NCBI GenBank assembly: GCA_900542375.1
Contig: UQNI01000060.1
Location: 1 to 9,589, forward strand
Direction of reading: 5' to 3'
Source: an uncultured Oscillospiraceae bacterium
Lineage (GTDB): Bacteria; Bacillota; Clostridia; Oscillospirales; Acutalibacteraceae
Length of the DNA: 9,589 bases
Part shown: positions 1 through 5,774 of the stretch, piece by piece
How positions within the stretch are numbered: the first letter of the stretch is position 1
Layout: every line of letters starts with the position of its first letter
The notes under the pieces: generated by a model
The model's database searches: none
Told to the model about the DNA's origin: nothing
The model's input: the letters and a program-made list of their open reading frames with translations, nothing else
Position numbers and translations under genes: made by a program

Positions 1-232
1 ACGTTCTTGTTAACAGTCAAAACTTTAGTTTTGTTACTGTTACAAGGTTGTTATAACATAAAAGAAATTGTGAAACAATTTCTAACCTATAAACGTTAAA
101 ATATTCCAGTCAAGAGTCAAAATGAAACATTTTAACCCTGTTATGAAGTTGTTATACCATAATTTATAACATTCATACATAAAAAGATGACATTTTATCC
201 ATATGCCTTTCATACAACACCATATAAAATAC
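1..232. other. Non-coding patch with hairpins and a degenerate ~100-bp direct repeat
   Basis: I see no credible gene here; open frames lack an SD and any recognisable product. The stretch is very AT-rich and holds three hairpins: 7-45 (inner arms CAAAAC/GTTTTG, outer arms TAACAGT/ACTGTTA, two-base bulge), 63-83 (perfect 9-bp arms AGAAATTGT/ACAATTTCT, 3-nt loop) and 119-133 (AAAATG/CATTTT). Positions 15-61 and 115-162 are imperfect direct copies, both beginning AGTCAAAA and ending with a shared GTTGTTATA-type segment. None of the hairpins has a T tract, so they do not look like terminators. Confidence 0.5.
15..162. repeat. Imperfect direct repeat (two copies, ~100-bp period)
   Basis: Copy 1 (15-61) and copy 2 (115-162) share AGTCAAAA at the left end and an 18-of-22 match at the right end (39-60 versus 140-161). 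Between these matches each copy forms a small hairpin whose arms differ in sequence but keep pairing (CAAAAC/GTTTTG versus AAAATG/CATTTT). The left window edge cuts off whatever lies further out, so more copies could exist there. Confidence 0.45.
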
Positions 233-268
233 AAAAGGAGTTTTCTTGTTACAAAGAAAACTCCTTTT
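233..268 (-). terminator. Intrinsic terminator of galE
   Basis: The perfect 13-bp inverted repeat AAAAGGAGTTTTC / GAAAACTCCTTTT (233-245 and 256-268, 10-nt loop) lies 29 bp beyond the galE stop codon. On the minus strand the stem ends in TTTT and continues into an AT-rich tail, which fits Rho-independent termination. Confidence 0.8.
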
Positions 269-297
269 ACCTTTATACGCAATTACAAAATTTCATA

Positions 298-1311
298 TTA
301 TGAATCATATCCATTTGGATTCATCGTTTGCCAACGCCACGTATCTGCACACATATCATTTATATTTTTTGTTGCATGCCAATTTAGTTCCTTCGCTGCT
401 TTTTCAGGGTCAGCATAGCATACCGGAATATCACCCGGTCTTCGTGCAACGACTTCGTAAGGAATCTTCTTACCTACTGCTTTTTCAAAAGCATGCAACA
501 TTTCCAATACAGAGTATCCTTGGCCGGTTCCTAAGTTATAAATTTGCAAACCACATGGTGTCTCAAATTTTTTCAGTGCAGCAACGTGACCTTTTGCTAA
601 GTCGACTACATGAATAAAGTCACGCACTCCTGTGCCATCTTTAGTGTCATAATCACCGCCGAATACATTTAACTTTTCTAATTTTCCAATGGCAACTTGA
701 GAAATATACGGCATCAAATTGTTTGGAATTCCATTTGGGTCTTCACCAATACGACCGCTTTCATGTGCGCCTACCGGATTAAAATAGCGTAAAATCACAG
801 GATTAAATGCGGTATCTGCTTTTGCAGCATCTTTTAAAATTTGTTCCAGCATTAGTTTTGTGGTGCCGTATGGGTTGGTAGTAGACAAAGGAAAATCCTC
901 TGTAATCGGCATTTTGGATGGATTTCCATACACGGTTGCGGAAGAACTAAACACAAAATTCTTTACACCAAATTCGTTCATAACATCCAGCAAAACCAAA
1001 GTAGAAATAAGATTATTATTATAATACTTCAACGGCACCCGCACAGATTCACCAACTGCTTTTAGTCCTGCAAAGTGAATCACAGCGTCAATGTGTTCTT
1101 TCGCAAAAATCTCTCTTAATGTTTCTTCATCGCGTACATCAGCTTCATAAAATGAAATTGATTGATTGGCAAGCTCTTCAATACGATGAATTGCTTCAGG
1201 TTTACTGTTATCAAAATTATCTACTACAACAACTTCATAACCTGTCTGTAACAATTCTACACAGGTATGGCTACCAATATAACCTGCACCACCTGTAACC
1301 AAAATTTTCAT
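298..1311 (-). CDS. galE: UDP-glucose 4-epimerase
   Basis: Cytoplasmic NAD-dependent enzyme that interconverts UDP-glucose and UDP-galactose, linking galactose use (Leloir pathway) with supply of sugars for surface polymers. At 337 residues it matches the family size (E. coli GalE is 338). Visible features: Rossmann motif GGAGYIG (7-13), D31 of the VVDN segment after strand beta 2 (NAD adenosine binding), catalytic S124 in FSSSATVYG, Y148 and K152 of the YxxxK pair, NNL near 200 for substrate binding, and RRPGD (290-294). The position equivalent to E. coli Tyr299 is Cys298, as in human GALE, which in that enzyme allows UDP-GlcNAc/UDP-GalNAc as well. The ATG start has an AGAGG SD about 8 nt upstream. 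It is a single-gene unit with its own promoter and terminator; no other gal gene is in the window. Confidence 0.96.
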   Translation of the reverse strand: MKILVTGGAGYIGSHTCVELLQTGYEVVVVDNFDNSKPEAIHRIEELANQSISFYEADVRDEETLREIFAKEHIDAVIHFAGLKAVGESVRVPLKYYNNNLISTLVLLDVMNEFGVKNFVFSSSATVYGNPSKMPITEDFPLSTTNPYGTTKLMLEQILKDAAKADTAFNPVILRYFNPVGAHESGRIGEDPNGIPNNLMPYISQVAIGKLEKLNVFGGDYDTKDGTGVRDFIHVVDLAKGHVAALKKFETPCGLQIYNLGTGQGYSVLEMLHAFEKAVGKKIPYEVVARRPGDIPVCYADPEKAAKELNWHATKNINDMCADTWRWQTMNPNGYDS

Positions 1312-1620
1312 ATATGCAACCTCTTTTAAATTTCATATTTACTGTAATTTTCATTTTTATTTTATCATAATCAACAAATAATGTCGACTGCAAAAAATAA
1401 GGCTACACTCCATAAGTTTTGTGTAAAACACTCAAATAATTTTCTATAAAATGTATAAACACACAAAATTATTACGTTTATATGAACTTTATTTTAGAAA
1501 TACCCTATTTTTATAGAATAATAACAAGCTAAAATTACCATGAAAATTTGTACTGTATGAAGGATAATTTTCTTTATTCTGCAAATAATTTGTTTATTAC
1601 AAAATTTTAAGGAGATTTTT
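1312..1620. other. Intergenic region between divergent genes
   Basis: This 309-bp AT-rich stretch separates galE (leftward) from the CmpB-like gene (rightward). It holds the galE SD and promoter near its left end and the TAAGGAG SD of the rightward gene at 1608-1614. I could not find a convincing -35/-10 pair for the rightward gene, and I see no coding region or stable hairpin. Confidence 0.5.
1359..1387 (-). promoter_or_regulatory. Sigma-A promoter of galE
   Basis: Read on the minus strand: -35 TCGACA (1387-1382), 17-nt spacer, -10 TAAAAT (1364-1359) preceded by TGA, an extended -10. The predicted start is near 1352, giving a leader of about 40 nt before the galE ATG. Confidence 0.6.
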
Positions 1621-1992
1621 ATGGTACAAACCGCACGATTATTTTTAGCCGGAAGTTCCATTTATCCTGCATTAGAACTATTGTACCGCAAAAAGACACA
1701 TGTATCCATGGCGGTAGCAGGAGGAACCAGCCTATGTTTTATCAATAAAGTATGCAATGGTCTTTTAAAACAAAAAAGTTTACCGGTAAAATGCGTTGCA
1801 GGCTCTTTTATTATTACAGGTGTAGAACTTGCCACAGGTTTGGTAGTCAATGTGATGATGAAGAAAAAAGTTTGGGACTATTCCAATTTGCCTTTCAATA
1901 TCAAAGGACAAGTATGTCTTCCATTTACAGTCATCTGGGGATTGATTACCATACCTGCTCTTATGATATGCAAACTCCTGAAATGTAAATAA
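1621..1992 (+). CDS. Small membrane protein, putative ABC-transporter type IV (CmpB-like) family
   Basis: 123-residue integral membrane protein with about four hydrophobic segments (roughly 5-22, 30-49, 56-79, 98-120). The C-terminal half carries the signature I associate with the CmpB-like family (PF06541): E69 and TG at 72-73, then VWDYSNLPFN (84-93), G96, C99 and W106. The family name 'ABC-transporter type IV' comes from automated annotation; no ATPase gene lies nearby and the biochemical role is not established. The ATG follows TAAGGAG with a 6-nt spacing after GGAG. The gene is monocistronic and ends in a hairpin terminator shared with the convergent gene. Family assignment is fairly secure, function is not. 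Confidence 0.8.
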   Translation: MVQTARLFLAGSSIYPALELLYRKKTHVSMAVAGGTSLCFINKVCNGLLKQKSLPVKCVAGSFIITGVELATGLVVNVMMKKKVWDYSNLPFNIKGQVCLPFTVIWGLITIPALMICKLLKCK

Positions 1993-2031
1993 AGCACGTG
2001 AGAGCTGATTGATTTGCTTCTCACGTGCTTT
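1991..2031. terminator. Bidirectional terminator between convergent genes
   Basis: 13-bp perfect stem AAAGCACGTGAGA (1991-2003) / TCTCACGTGCTTT (2019-2031), 15-nt loop. The plus strand continues TTTATTATTTA and the minus strand continues TTTATTTAC, so both directions have a T-rich tail. The stem overlaps the stop codon of the plus gene and ends one base short of the stop codon of the minus gene. Confidence 0.85.
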
Positions 2032-2032
2032 A

Positions 2033-2308
2033 TTATTTATGATGTTTCTTTTTTTGATGCGGATGTTCTTCTTTTTCAATTTCGTGCATCAATTCACGCT
2101 GTTCCAGTTTTTGCTTCTTTTTACGAGCCAACATCACCATGCAGAAATCAAATGCAGAACCCAGCACTACGCCTACAGCCACACCAATTGCCAAACCGAT
2201 TGGCAAATTCTGAAAGCCATAGTAACCAATTAAACCGCCTGCAATTGCTCCCAAAGCAACCCCAATAGAAGCACCCGATAGAATTGTACTACGTTTTTTT
2301 GCGTCCAT
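2033..2308 (-). CDS. Two-helix glycine-zipper membrane protein, function unknown
   Basis: 91 residues. Two glycine/alanine-rich hydrophobic segments (about 9-30 and 36-61) show GxxxG-type spacing (GASIGVALGAIAGG; GLAIGVAVGVVLG), the pattern of tightly packed helices in glycine-zipper proteins. A basic, histidine-rich tail follows (K63 onward, ending KKKHHK), probably cytoplasmic. Similar short proteins are common in Clostridia but I know of no proven function. The ATG has SD AAGGGG about 7 nt upstream. A TATAAT box at 2354-2359 suggests its own promoter. It converges on the CmpB-like gene with only a shared terminator between them. Confidence 0.75.
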   Translation of the reverse strand: MDAKKRSTILSGASIGVALGAIAGGLIGYYGFQNLPIGLAIGVAVGVVLGSAFDFCMVMLARKKKQKLEQRELMHEIEKEEHPHQKKKHHK

Positions 2309-2353
2309 TTATATTACCCCTTACAAACTTAGTTTTGATTTATTTATAGTAAC

Positions 2354-2359
2354 ATTATA
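2354..2359 (-). promoter_or_regulatory. Probable -10 box of the glycine-zipper gene
   Basis: A consensus TATAAT on the minus strand lies about 46 bp upstream of the ATG at 2308. No good -35 is found at 16-18 nt upstream, so only the -10 is claimed. Confidence 0.35.
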
Positions 2360-2528
2360 CTCGATGTTTGTCTATAAAACTACGTGCATTTAAAACAAAT
2401 TTACATATGTTTTCTATTTCAAACTATCTGATGCAGAAAATTTTTATTTTGCGATTTTCTTGTTTACCCATAACAAATTTTTACCTACCATTTCACATAG
2501 TACCTATTGTTATAAAAACAAAAAGCAG

Positions 2529-2557
2529 TTGACAATAAAAAAATAAAATGCTAGAAT
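2529..2557 (+). promoter_or_regulatory. Strong sigma-A promoter of the DUF2798 gene
   Basis: Consensus -35 TTGACA (2529-2534), 17-nt spacer, -10 TAGAAT (2552-2557) preceded by TGC, an extended -10. The expected start point is about 2564, inside the palindrome described separately. A promoter this strong with an operator-like site at the start suggests a gene normally held off by a repressor. Confidence 0.85.
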
Positions 2558-2559
2558 AG

Positions 2560-2571
2560 TTAGGTAGCTAA
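2560..2571. promoter_or_regulatory. Putative MarR/SlyA-type operator
   Basis: TTAGGTAGCTAA has the form TTAG-N4-CTAA, close to the known SlyA consensus TTAGCAAGCTAA. It begins 2 nt after the -10 box and covers the predicted start point, where bound protein would block RNA polymerase. A MarR-family gene ends about 200 bp downstream of the DUF2798 gene. That this regulator binds here is inference. Confidence 0.55.
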
Positions 2572-2589
2572 GTATATGGAGGTTCTTGA

Positions 2590-3084
2590 ATGTCAAATAT
2601 ATCGAAAAAAATGATGATGCCTCAAAATAAGAGGGAAGATCTTATATTTACCGTATTGAATGTAGTATTCATGTGTACATGTATGCTTATATTTAACATG
2701 TTCCTTAGTATGGGGATATCATGGGATGCGGTAAAACAAGCCTGGCTTTTGGAGCCATTAACCTTAGTTGTTGTTTTTTGTCTTGAATATTTCGTTGGTT
2801 GTCCCTTTGTGAAAATGCTGATGAAAAAAATAGGCAGACCTTGGATGAAACCTTGGATGTTTACAGTATTGTTCCAACTTTTCACAGTATCACTTATGGT
2901 AATTTTAGAATCCTTTTATGGCGCATTGCTTACAGTAGGATTTAGCAGTGAAATTTGGACCACTTGGATTCATCACATTCCTATTAACTGGTGTATAGCC
3001 TTACCATTAATGATTTTGGTCTGTAACACTTTGATGCGCCTTTTATTCAGATGGCTGTTTCCGGTAGGGAAAATTCTTGATTAA
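2590..3084 (+). CDS. DUF2798 membrane protein (two repeats)
   Basis: 164-residue integral membrane protein with four hydrophobic segments (about 17-41, 53-75, 87-112, 130-155). The two halves resemble each other: an opening with FTVLNVVFM-type helix (20-28) recurs as FTVLFQLFTV (91-100), each followed by a loop and a second helix, as expected for a tandem DUF2798 (PF11391) protein. The function of the family is unknown. The ATG is preceded by a strong GGAGG SD (2578-2582, 7-nt gap). Its promoter is near-consensus and overlapped by a MarR-like palindrome, and a MarR gene lies convergently downstream, so expression is probably controlled by that regulator. A bidirectional terminator follows at 3135-3165. 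Confidence 0.8.
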   Translation: MSNISKKMMMPQNKREDLIFTVLNVVFMCTCMLIFNMFLSMGISWDAVKQAWLLEPLTLVVVFCLEYFVGCPFVKMLMKKIGRPWMKPWMFTVLFQLFTVSLMVILESFYGALLTVGFSSEIWTTWIHHIPINWCIALPLMILVCNTLMRLLFRWLFPVGKILD

Positions 3085-3134
3085 AATAATTTATTTTACA
3101 AGCACTATGTACAGTGCTGAATAATCTTAGAGCT

Positions 3135-3165
3135 AAAAAAAGTCCGTTTGAAACGGACTTTTTTT
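3135..3165. terminator. Bidirectional terminator between DUF2798 gene and marR
   Basis: AAAAAAAGTCCGTTT / AAACGGACTTTTTTT inverted repeat around position 3150 with a short loop. Runs of seven A and seven T flank the GC-rich stem, so it should terminate transcription in both directions. It lies about 50 bp after the DUF2798 stop and about 125 bp after the marR stop. Confidence 0.9.
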
Positions 3166-3290
3166 ATAGGCAGAAAATTAAAAATATTCTTTTTCAAAAA
3201 AGATAAAATCATCTATTCTTTCAGTTCATTGTTATTTTCTTATATATAGCAATAAAATACGACTCTTTCAATATATCAATTAAGATATAT

Positions 3291-3728
3291 CTAAAATGAG
3301 GCTTCTTCCTCTAAATTTTTTAACATTTGATTTAAGACCTTTAGAAAAACATTTAAATCATCTTGAGAAATTCCAAGCATCAATGTTTCTTCTAAATGGA
3401 CAACATCCTTAGCAATCTGGTCTTTTAGCCCTGCACCCTTTTCTGTTATAACAATCCTTTTTAACCTGGCATCGTAAGGAGTACTTTCTCTGCGTATAAC
3501 ACCGTTTTTCTCCATTAATTTTAAAATGCCTGTGGCTGTTGACGGGCGCAAGTTAAATTCTGATTCAATATCTTTTTGAAATACATCCCCATTATTAGAT
3601 AAAATAAAATGTAAAACCCTTCCTTGTGTACCGCTCATATTTGTGGAAGAACAAGATATTGCTATATTCCTGTATATTTGATTTGAAAGCTTACCGATAA
3701 CTCTTCCTATCAGGACTTGATTTTCCAT
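3291..3728 (-). CDS. MarR-family transcriptional regulator
   Basis: 145-residue winged-helix DNA-binding protein, expected to act as a dimer. Helix-turn-helix about 51-76 (QKDIESEFNL...STATGILKLMEKNG), followed by the wing (79-98) with the conserved D86-x-R88 and the end VITEKG. The N- and C-terminal helices would form the dimer interface. An upstream ATG at 3743 adds five residues but has no SD and would sit about 5 nt from the predicted start of the mRNA; the ATG at 3728 has SD GGGGTG about 8 nt upstream, so I use that. Likely target: the neighbouring DUF2798 gene, whose promoter carries a TTAG-N4-CTAA palindrome. A TTAGCAAT half-site next to its own -10 box hints at autoregulation. The effector is unknown. 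Confidence 0.9.
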   Translation of the reverse strand: MENQVLIGRVIGKLSNQIYRNIAISCSSTNMSGTQGRVLHFILSNNGDVFQKDIESEFNLRPSTATGILKLMEKNGVIRRESTPYDARLKRIVITEKGAGLKDQIAKDVVHLEETLMLGISQDDLNVFLKVLNQMLKNLEEEASF

Positions 3729-3744
3729 ATTATCACACCCCATT

Positions 3745-3784
3745 ATTGCTAAGCATTATAAAATAAAACAATAGATTCCGTCAA
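3745..3784 (-). promoter_or_regulatory. Sigma-A promoter of marR with possible half-operator
   Basis: On the minus strand: -35 TTGACG (3784-3779), 18-nt spacer, -10 TATAAT (3760-3755). Two bases further lies TTAGCAAT (3752-3745), similar to one half of the palindrome at the DUF2798 promoter and in the same position relative to the -10. The predicted start near 3748 leaves a leader of about 20 nt before the ATG at 3728. Confidence 0.7.
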
Positions 3785-3845
3785 CCATTCTCTTAAAACA
3801 ACAAGAAAAATCATGTTTCAACTGTATCAGTATATATAGAATATA

Positions 3846-4541
3846 TTATATTTTTTTGGAATGCAAAAATCGAATAAATGTGCGGTCATCTTCGTGTATC
3901 AGTTGAAATTCATAACGATATCTGCCATAATCCCAAGTTTCATCATAGCTTGGCATTAATGTAAAATCCGCAGTAATATTACCGTTGGTTTGAGTCTCTA
4001 TAACCAAATCTTTATAAGTAAAATTGTAAGGGAAGTCCATAGGAAGAATGACGTATCCCCCTCTCTCTTTATCATAATACTGATTATAATAAAACGAATC
4101 TACGCCGAAAAATTCATGCGCAATTTGTTGAACATGTTCCATAGAAAGATACTTGCATTCGAGCGTATATTCCGTACCGTCTCCTGCTGCATATGGTTGA
4201 TTGATTTCTTCTCTATATAAACTTGGAGGATACGGATTTCCTTCTTGTTGAGAATTTGTAATGGAAAAAATAAATCTCCAAATAGACTCCATAGACATAC
4301 GAGAACCATCTTTGATAGGTTCTTCACTTAATGTTGCATTGATTAGAATATCTATAACAGCAGGTAATTGATTTTTCGCAATTTCTAACTCTTCTGTTGA
4401 AAAAGTTTCCGCAGCAGAACTGATTTCTAAAGAAACTTCCGGCTGGGATACCTCTGATTGAGATACTTCTGATTGAGAATGACTTCCAGCTGGAATACAG
4501 CCTGATAGACTAAACGTAAATATCATACCTGTGATAACCAT
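3846..4541 (-). CDS. Putative lipoprotein, function unknown
   Basis: 231 residues from the first ATG. The N-terminus ends in a lipobox (FSLSGC, Cys15), so the mature protein would be lipid-anchored on the outer face of the membrane. A low-complexity linker follows: three copies of a five-residue unit SQSEV/SQSEV/SQPEV (22-36). The remainder (about 45-231) is soluble, rich in Tyr, Glu and Asn; I do not recognise a domain. The ATG start gives a signal peptide without the usual Lys/Arg. Reading upstream in frame to an ATA codon at 4568 adds IKTLGKVLT, which supplies the basic residues, and a TAGGAG lies 12 nt before it (4586-4581). So the gene may use a rare start or have lost its ATG. No clear terminator follows it. 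Confidence 0.7.
   Translation of the reverse strand: MVITGMIFTFSLSGCIPAGSHSQSEVSQSEVSQPEVSLEISSAAETFSTEELEIAKNQLPAVIDILINATLSEEPIKDGSRMSMESIWRFIFSITNSQQEGNPYPPSLYREEINQPYAAGDGTEYTLECKYLSMEHVQQIAHEFFGVDSFYYNQYYDKERGGYVILPMDFPYNFTYKDLVIETQTNGNITADFTLMPSYDETWDYGRYRYEFQLIHEDDRTFIRFLHSKKI
4434..4478 (-). repeat. Three 15-bp coding repeats in the lipoprotein linker
   Basis: Three tandem 15-bp units encode SQSEV, SQSEV and SQPEV. The first two are nearly identical at the DNA level (one synonymous difference), so copy number could change by slippage, lengthening or shortening the linker after the lipid-anchored cysteine without breaking the frame. Confidence 0.7.
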
Positions 4542-4845
4542 TGTTAATACTTTTCCTAATGTTTTTATGAGAAAAATATTCTCCTATCATCAAACGATAA
4601 TCCTTTGTAGACAGTTGTGTGATATAAAATCATCCATATACTACTATTTTAAAGGTTTCTAAATAAAAATCAAATATAAGTAATTATCATTCGCAAACCT
4701 TACGGATTTCCTATAATAAAATGGATAAAAACGGCTTTCCATTATACTCCTACTAGGGATATATAAATTTACTGAAGTCTTTTTCTTATGTAAATTTTAT
4801 AGACTAACTGTTTTGTTTATATGGAGATAAATCACCAATATAAGA
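4542..4845. other. Intergenic region without a convincing gene
   Basis: About 300 bp of AT-rich sequence between the lipoprotein gene and the broken membrane-protein gene. It contains the TAGGAG SD (4581-4586) of the lipoprotein and a minus-strand 27-codon frame (4659-4742) with AGGAG only 4 nt before its ATG; its product has no recognisable features. A candidate promoter (TTGATT, 16 nt, TAAAAT on the minus strand, about 4645-4675) is weak. There is no strong hairpin. Confidence 0.4.
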
Positions 4846-5253
4846 CTATTCTTTATTTTCAAACCCATGGTCATTTATGTAATATAAATATATTAAACTG
4901 CACAATACACCAATAAGACCATAGACAGCATCCACAATATCTATTGTGTTCAGCAGTCGAACTATCGTTTCATAAATAAAGTTTCCTGCAACAATGATTA
5001 TACCAATCAAAAAAACAGAATGGATACCATTTTCCATATATAAGCGACATATAGCCAAACGATATACACAAAATGAAATTTATTACAACAATATCGTTAT
5101 TCAATGTGTGTGCTCCTTTTATAAGAGCTAAAACGATACAAAATGCAAAATGGTAGCAACACTTATTGTTGTAATTTTTTTGGATTCTTCAAGCTTTGCA
5201 TTGTTCGTAACCTCTTTATCATCTAAATCTGTATTACTTTTTATTGTTTTCAT
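4846..5253 (-). pseudogene. Frameshifted gene for a ~135-residue four-helix membrane protein
   Basis: Three overlapping frames on the minus strand join into one plausible protein. Frame 1 starts at ATG 5253 (MKTIKSNTDL...) and stops at 5128. Frame 2 continues the first hydrophobic helix (AFCIVLALIKG) and carries a second (INFILCISFGYM). Frame 3 carries two more (FLIGIIIVAGNFIYE; AVYGLIGVLCSLIYLYYI) and stops at 4846. The breaks fall in T runs on the minus strand: adding one T at 5147-5150 joins frames 1 and 2, and removing one from the T7 run at 5009-5015 joins frames 2 and 3. The start lacks a good SD. The family is not recognised. It is probably a decaying gene; sequencing or assembly error at the homopolymers is the alternative. 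Confidence 0.6.
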
Positions 5254-5449
5254 TTATGTTACAGAAATTCCAGGCAACGACGATAAAAGTATAAATCAGA
5301 ATTGAGATAATACGTAGTGACTGGAAATCAAAAAATTTTAGATAAGATTTATATGCACATGATACGCAATAAAAAATTATCATAATCTCGTGTTGCATTT
5401 TCATCGCCGTATGGAATTTTTATACCCGTAAAATTGAATATAGTATAAC
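5254..5449. other. Gap between pseudogene and tRNA terminator
   Basis: About 195 bp of AT-rich sequence. A minus-strand frame reads through it (…TGIKIPYGDENATRDYDNF…) but it begins inside the tRNA gene and crosses its terminator, so it is not a credible gene. I see no promoter or repeat in this gap that I would defend. Confidence 0.35.
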
Positions 5450-5491
5450 AAAACCGCGTAACCAAGCCATTTGACCTAGTTACGCGGTTTT
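5450..5491 (-). terminator. Terminator of tRNA-Leu
   Basis: 13-bp perfect stem AAAACCGCGTAAC (5450-5462) / GTTACGCGGTTTT (5479-5491), 16-nt loop. It begins 6 nt beyond the CCA end of the tRNA. On the minus strand the stem ends in TTTT followed by GTTATACT. The GC-rich core stands out sharply from the AT-rich surroundings. Confidence 0.85.
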
Positions 5492-5496
5492 TTCTA

Positions 5497-5583
5497 TGGT
5501 GCGAAGGATGGGACTTGAACCCACATGTTATTGCTAACACTAGAACCTGAATCTAGCGCGTCTGCCAATTCCGCCACCCTCGC
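5497..5583 (-). tRNA. tRNA-Leu (anticodon CAG)
   Basis: 87-nt tRNA that reads CUG leucine codons. The acceptor stem GCGAGGG pairs with CCTTCGC (one G-U), followed by discriminator A73 and an encoded CCA. The anticodon stem CTAGA/TCTAG holds the loop TTCAGGT, anticodon CAG at 5547-5549 on the plus strand. A long variable arm (TGTTAGCAATAACA) marks it as a class II tRNA, as expected for leucine, and the T loop GGTTCAAGTCC is canonical. It has its own strong promoter and terminator and is transcribed alone, divergent from degV. Confidence 0.97.
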
Positions 5584-5596
5584 ATATTCCTGTGTC

Positions 5597-5625
5597 ATTT
5601 TAGCATATTCCTATTTTGCTGTCAA
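5597..5625 (-). promoter_or_regulatory. Strong promoter of tRNA-Leu
   Basis: On the minus strand: -35 TTGACA (5625-5620), 17-nt spacer, -10 TAAAAT (5602-5597) preceded by TGC (extended -10). The predicted start is about 6-8 nt before the mature 5' end at 5583, a short leader for RNase P to remove. Confidence 0.9.
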
Positions 5626-5645
5626 TGATATTCCAAACAAAAATT

Positions 5646-5668
5646 AATATAGTTTTAAAAACTATATT
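5646..5668. repeat. Palindrome between divergent promoters
   Basis: AATATAGTTTT (5646-5656) and AAAACTATATT (5658-5668) form an 11-bp inverted repeat around one base. It lies between the tRNA-Leu promoter and the degV promoter. It could be an operator, or a hairpin that insulates the two units; AT-rich DNA also forms such palindromes by chance. Confidence 0.4.
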
Positions 5669-5704
5669 TACAAATTATTAATAATATATTATCAGTTTAT
5701 ACAT

Positions 5705-5733
5705 TTTACATCTTATACTTTTAATGATATAAT
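5705..5733 (+). promoter_or_regulatory. Sigma-A promoter of degV
   Basis: -35 TTTACA (5705-5710), 17-nt spacer, consensus -10 TATAAT (5728-5733) preceded by TGA (extended -10). The expected start near 5740 leaves a leader of about 35 nt before the ATG at 5775. Confidence 0.8.
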
Positions 5734-5774
5734 ATGGCCTATAAAAATGAAATACTCGAATGGAGAAACGATAT

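Noticed and set aside
246..617. Plus-strand 123-codon frame over the 3' end of galE
   Set aside because: Antisense shadow of a clear galE coding region; no SD, and it begins inside the galE terminator.
1780..2079. Minus-strand 99-codon frame over the CmpB-like gene
   Set aside because: It overlaps two better-supported genes and the bidirectional terminator, and its product looks random.
3743..3743. ATG at 3743 as the marR start
   Set aside because: No SD and only about 5 nt from the predicted mRNA start; the ATG at 3728 has a well-placed GGGGTG.
4659..4742. Minus-strand 27-codon frame (starts MESRFYPFYY) with AGGAG before the ATG
   Set aside because: The SD is only 4 nt from the ATG, there is no clear promoter or terminator, and the product has no recognisable features.
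5349..5540. Minus-strand 63-codon frame with a coding-looking tail (KIPYGDENATRDYD)
   Set aside because: It starts inside the tRNA-Leu gene and runs through its terminator hairpin, with no SD.
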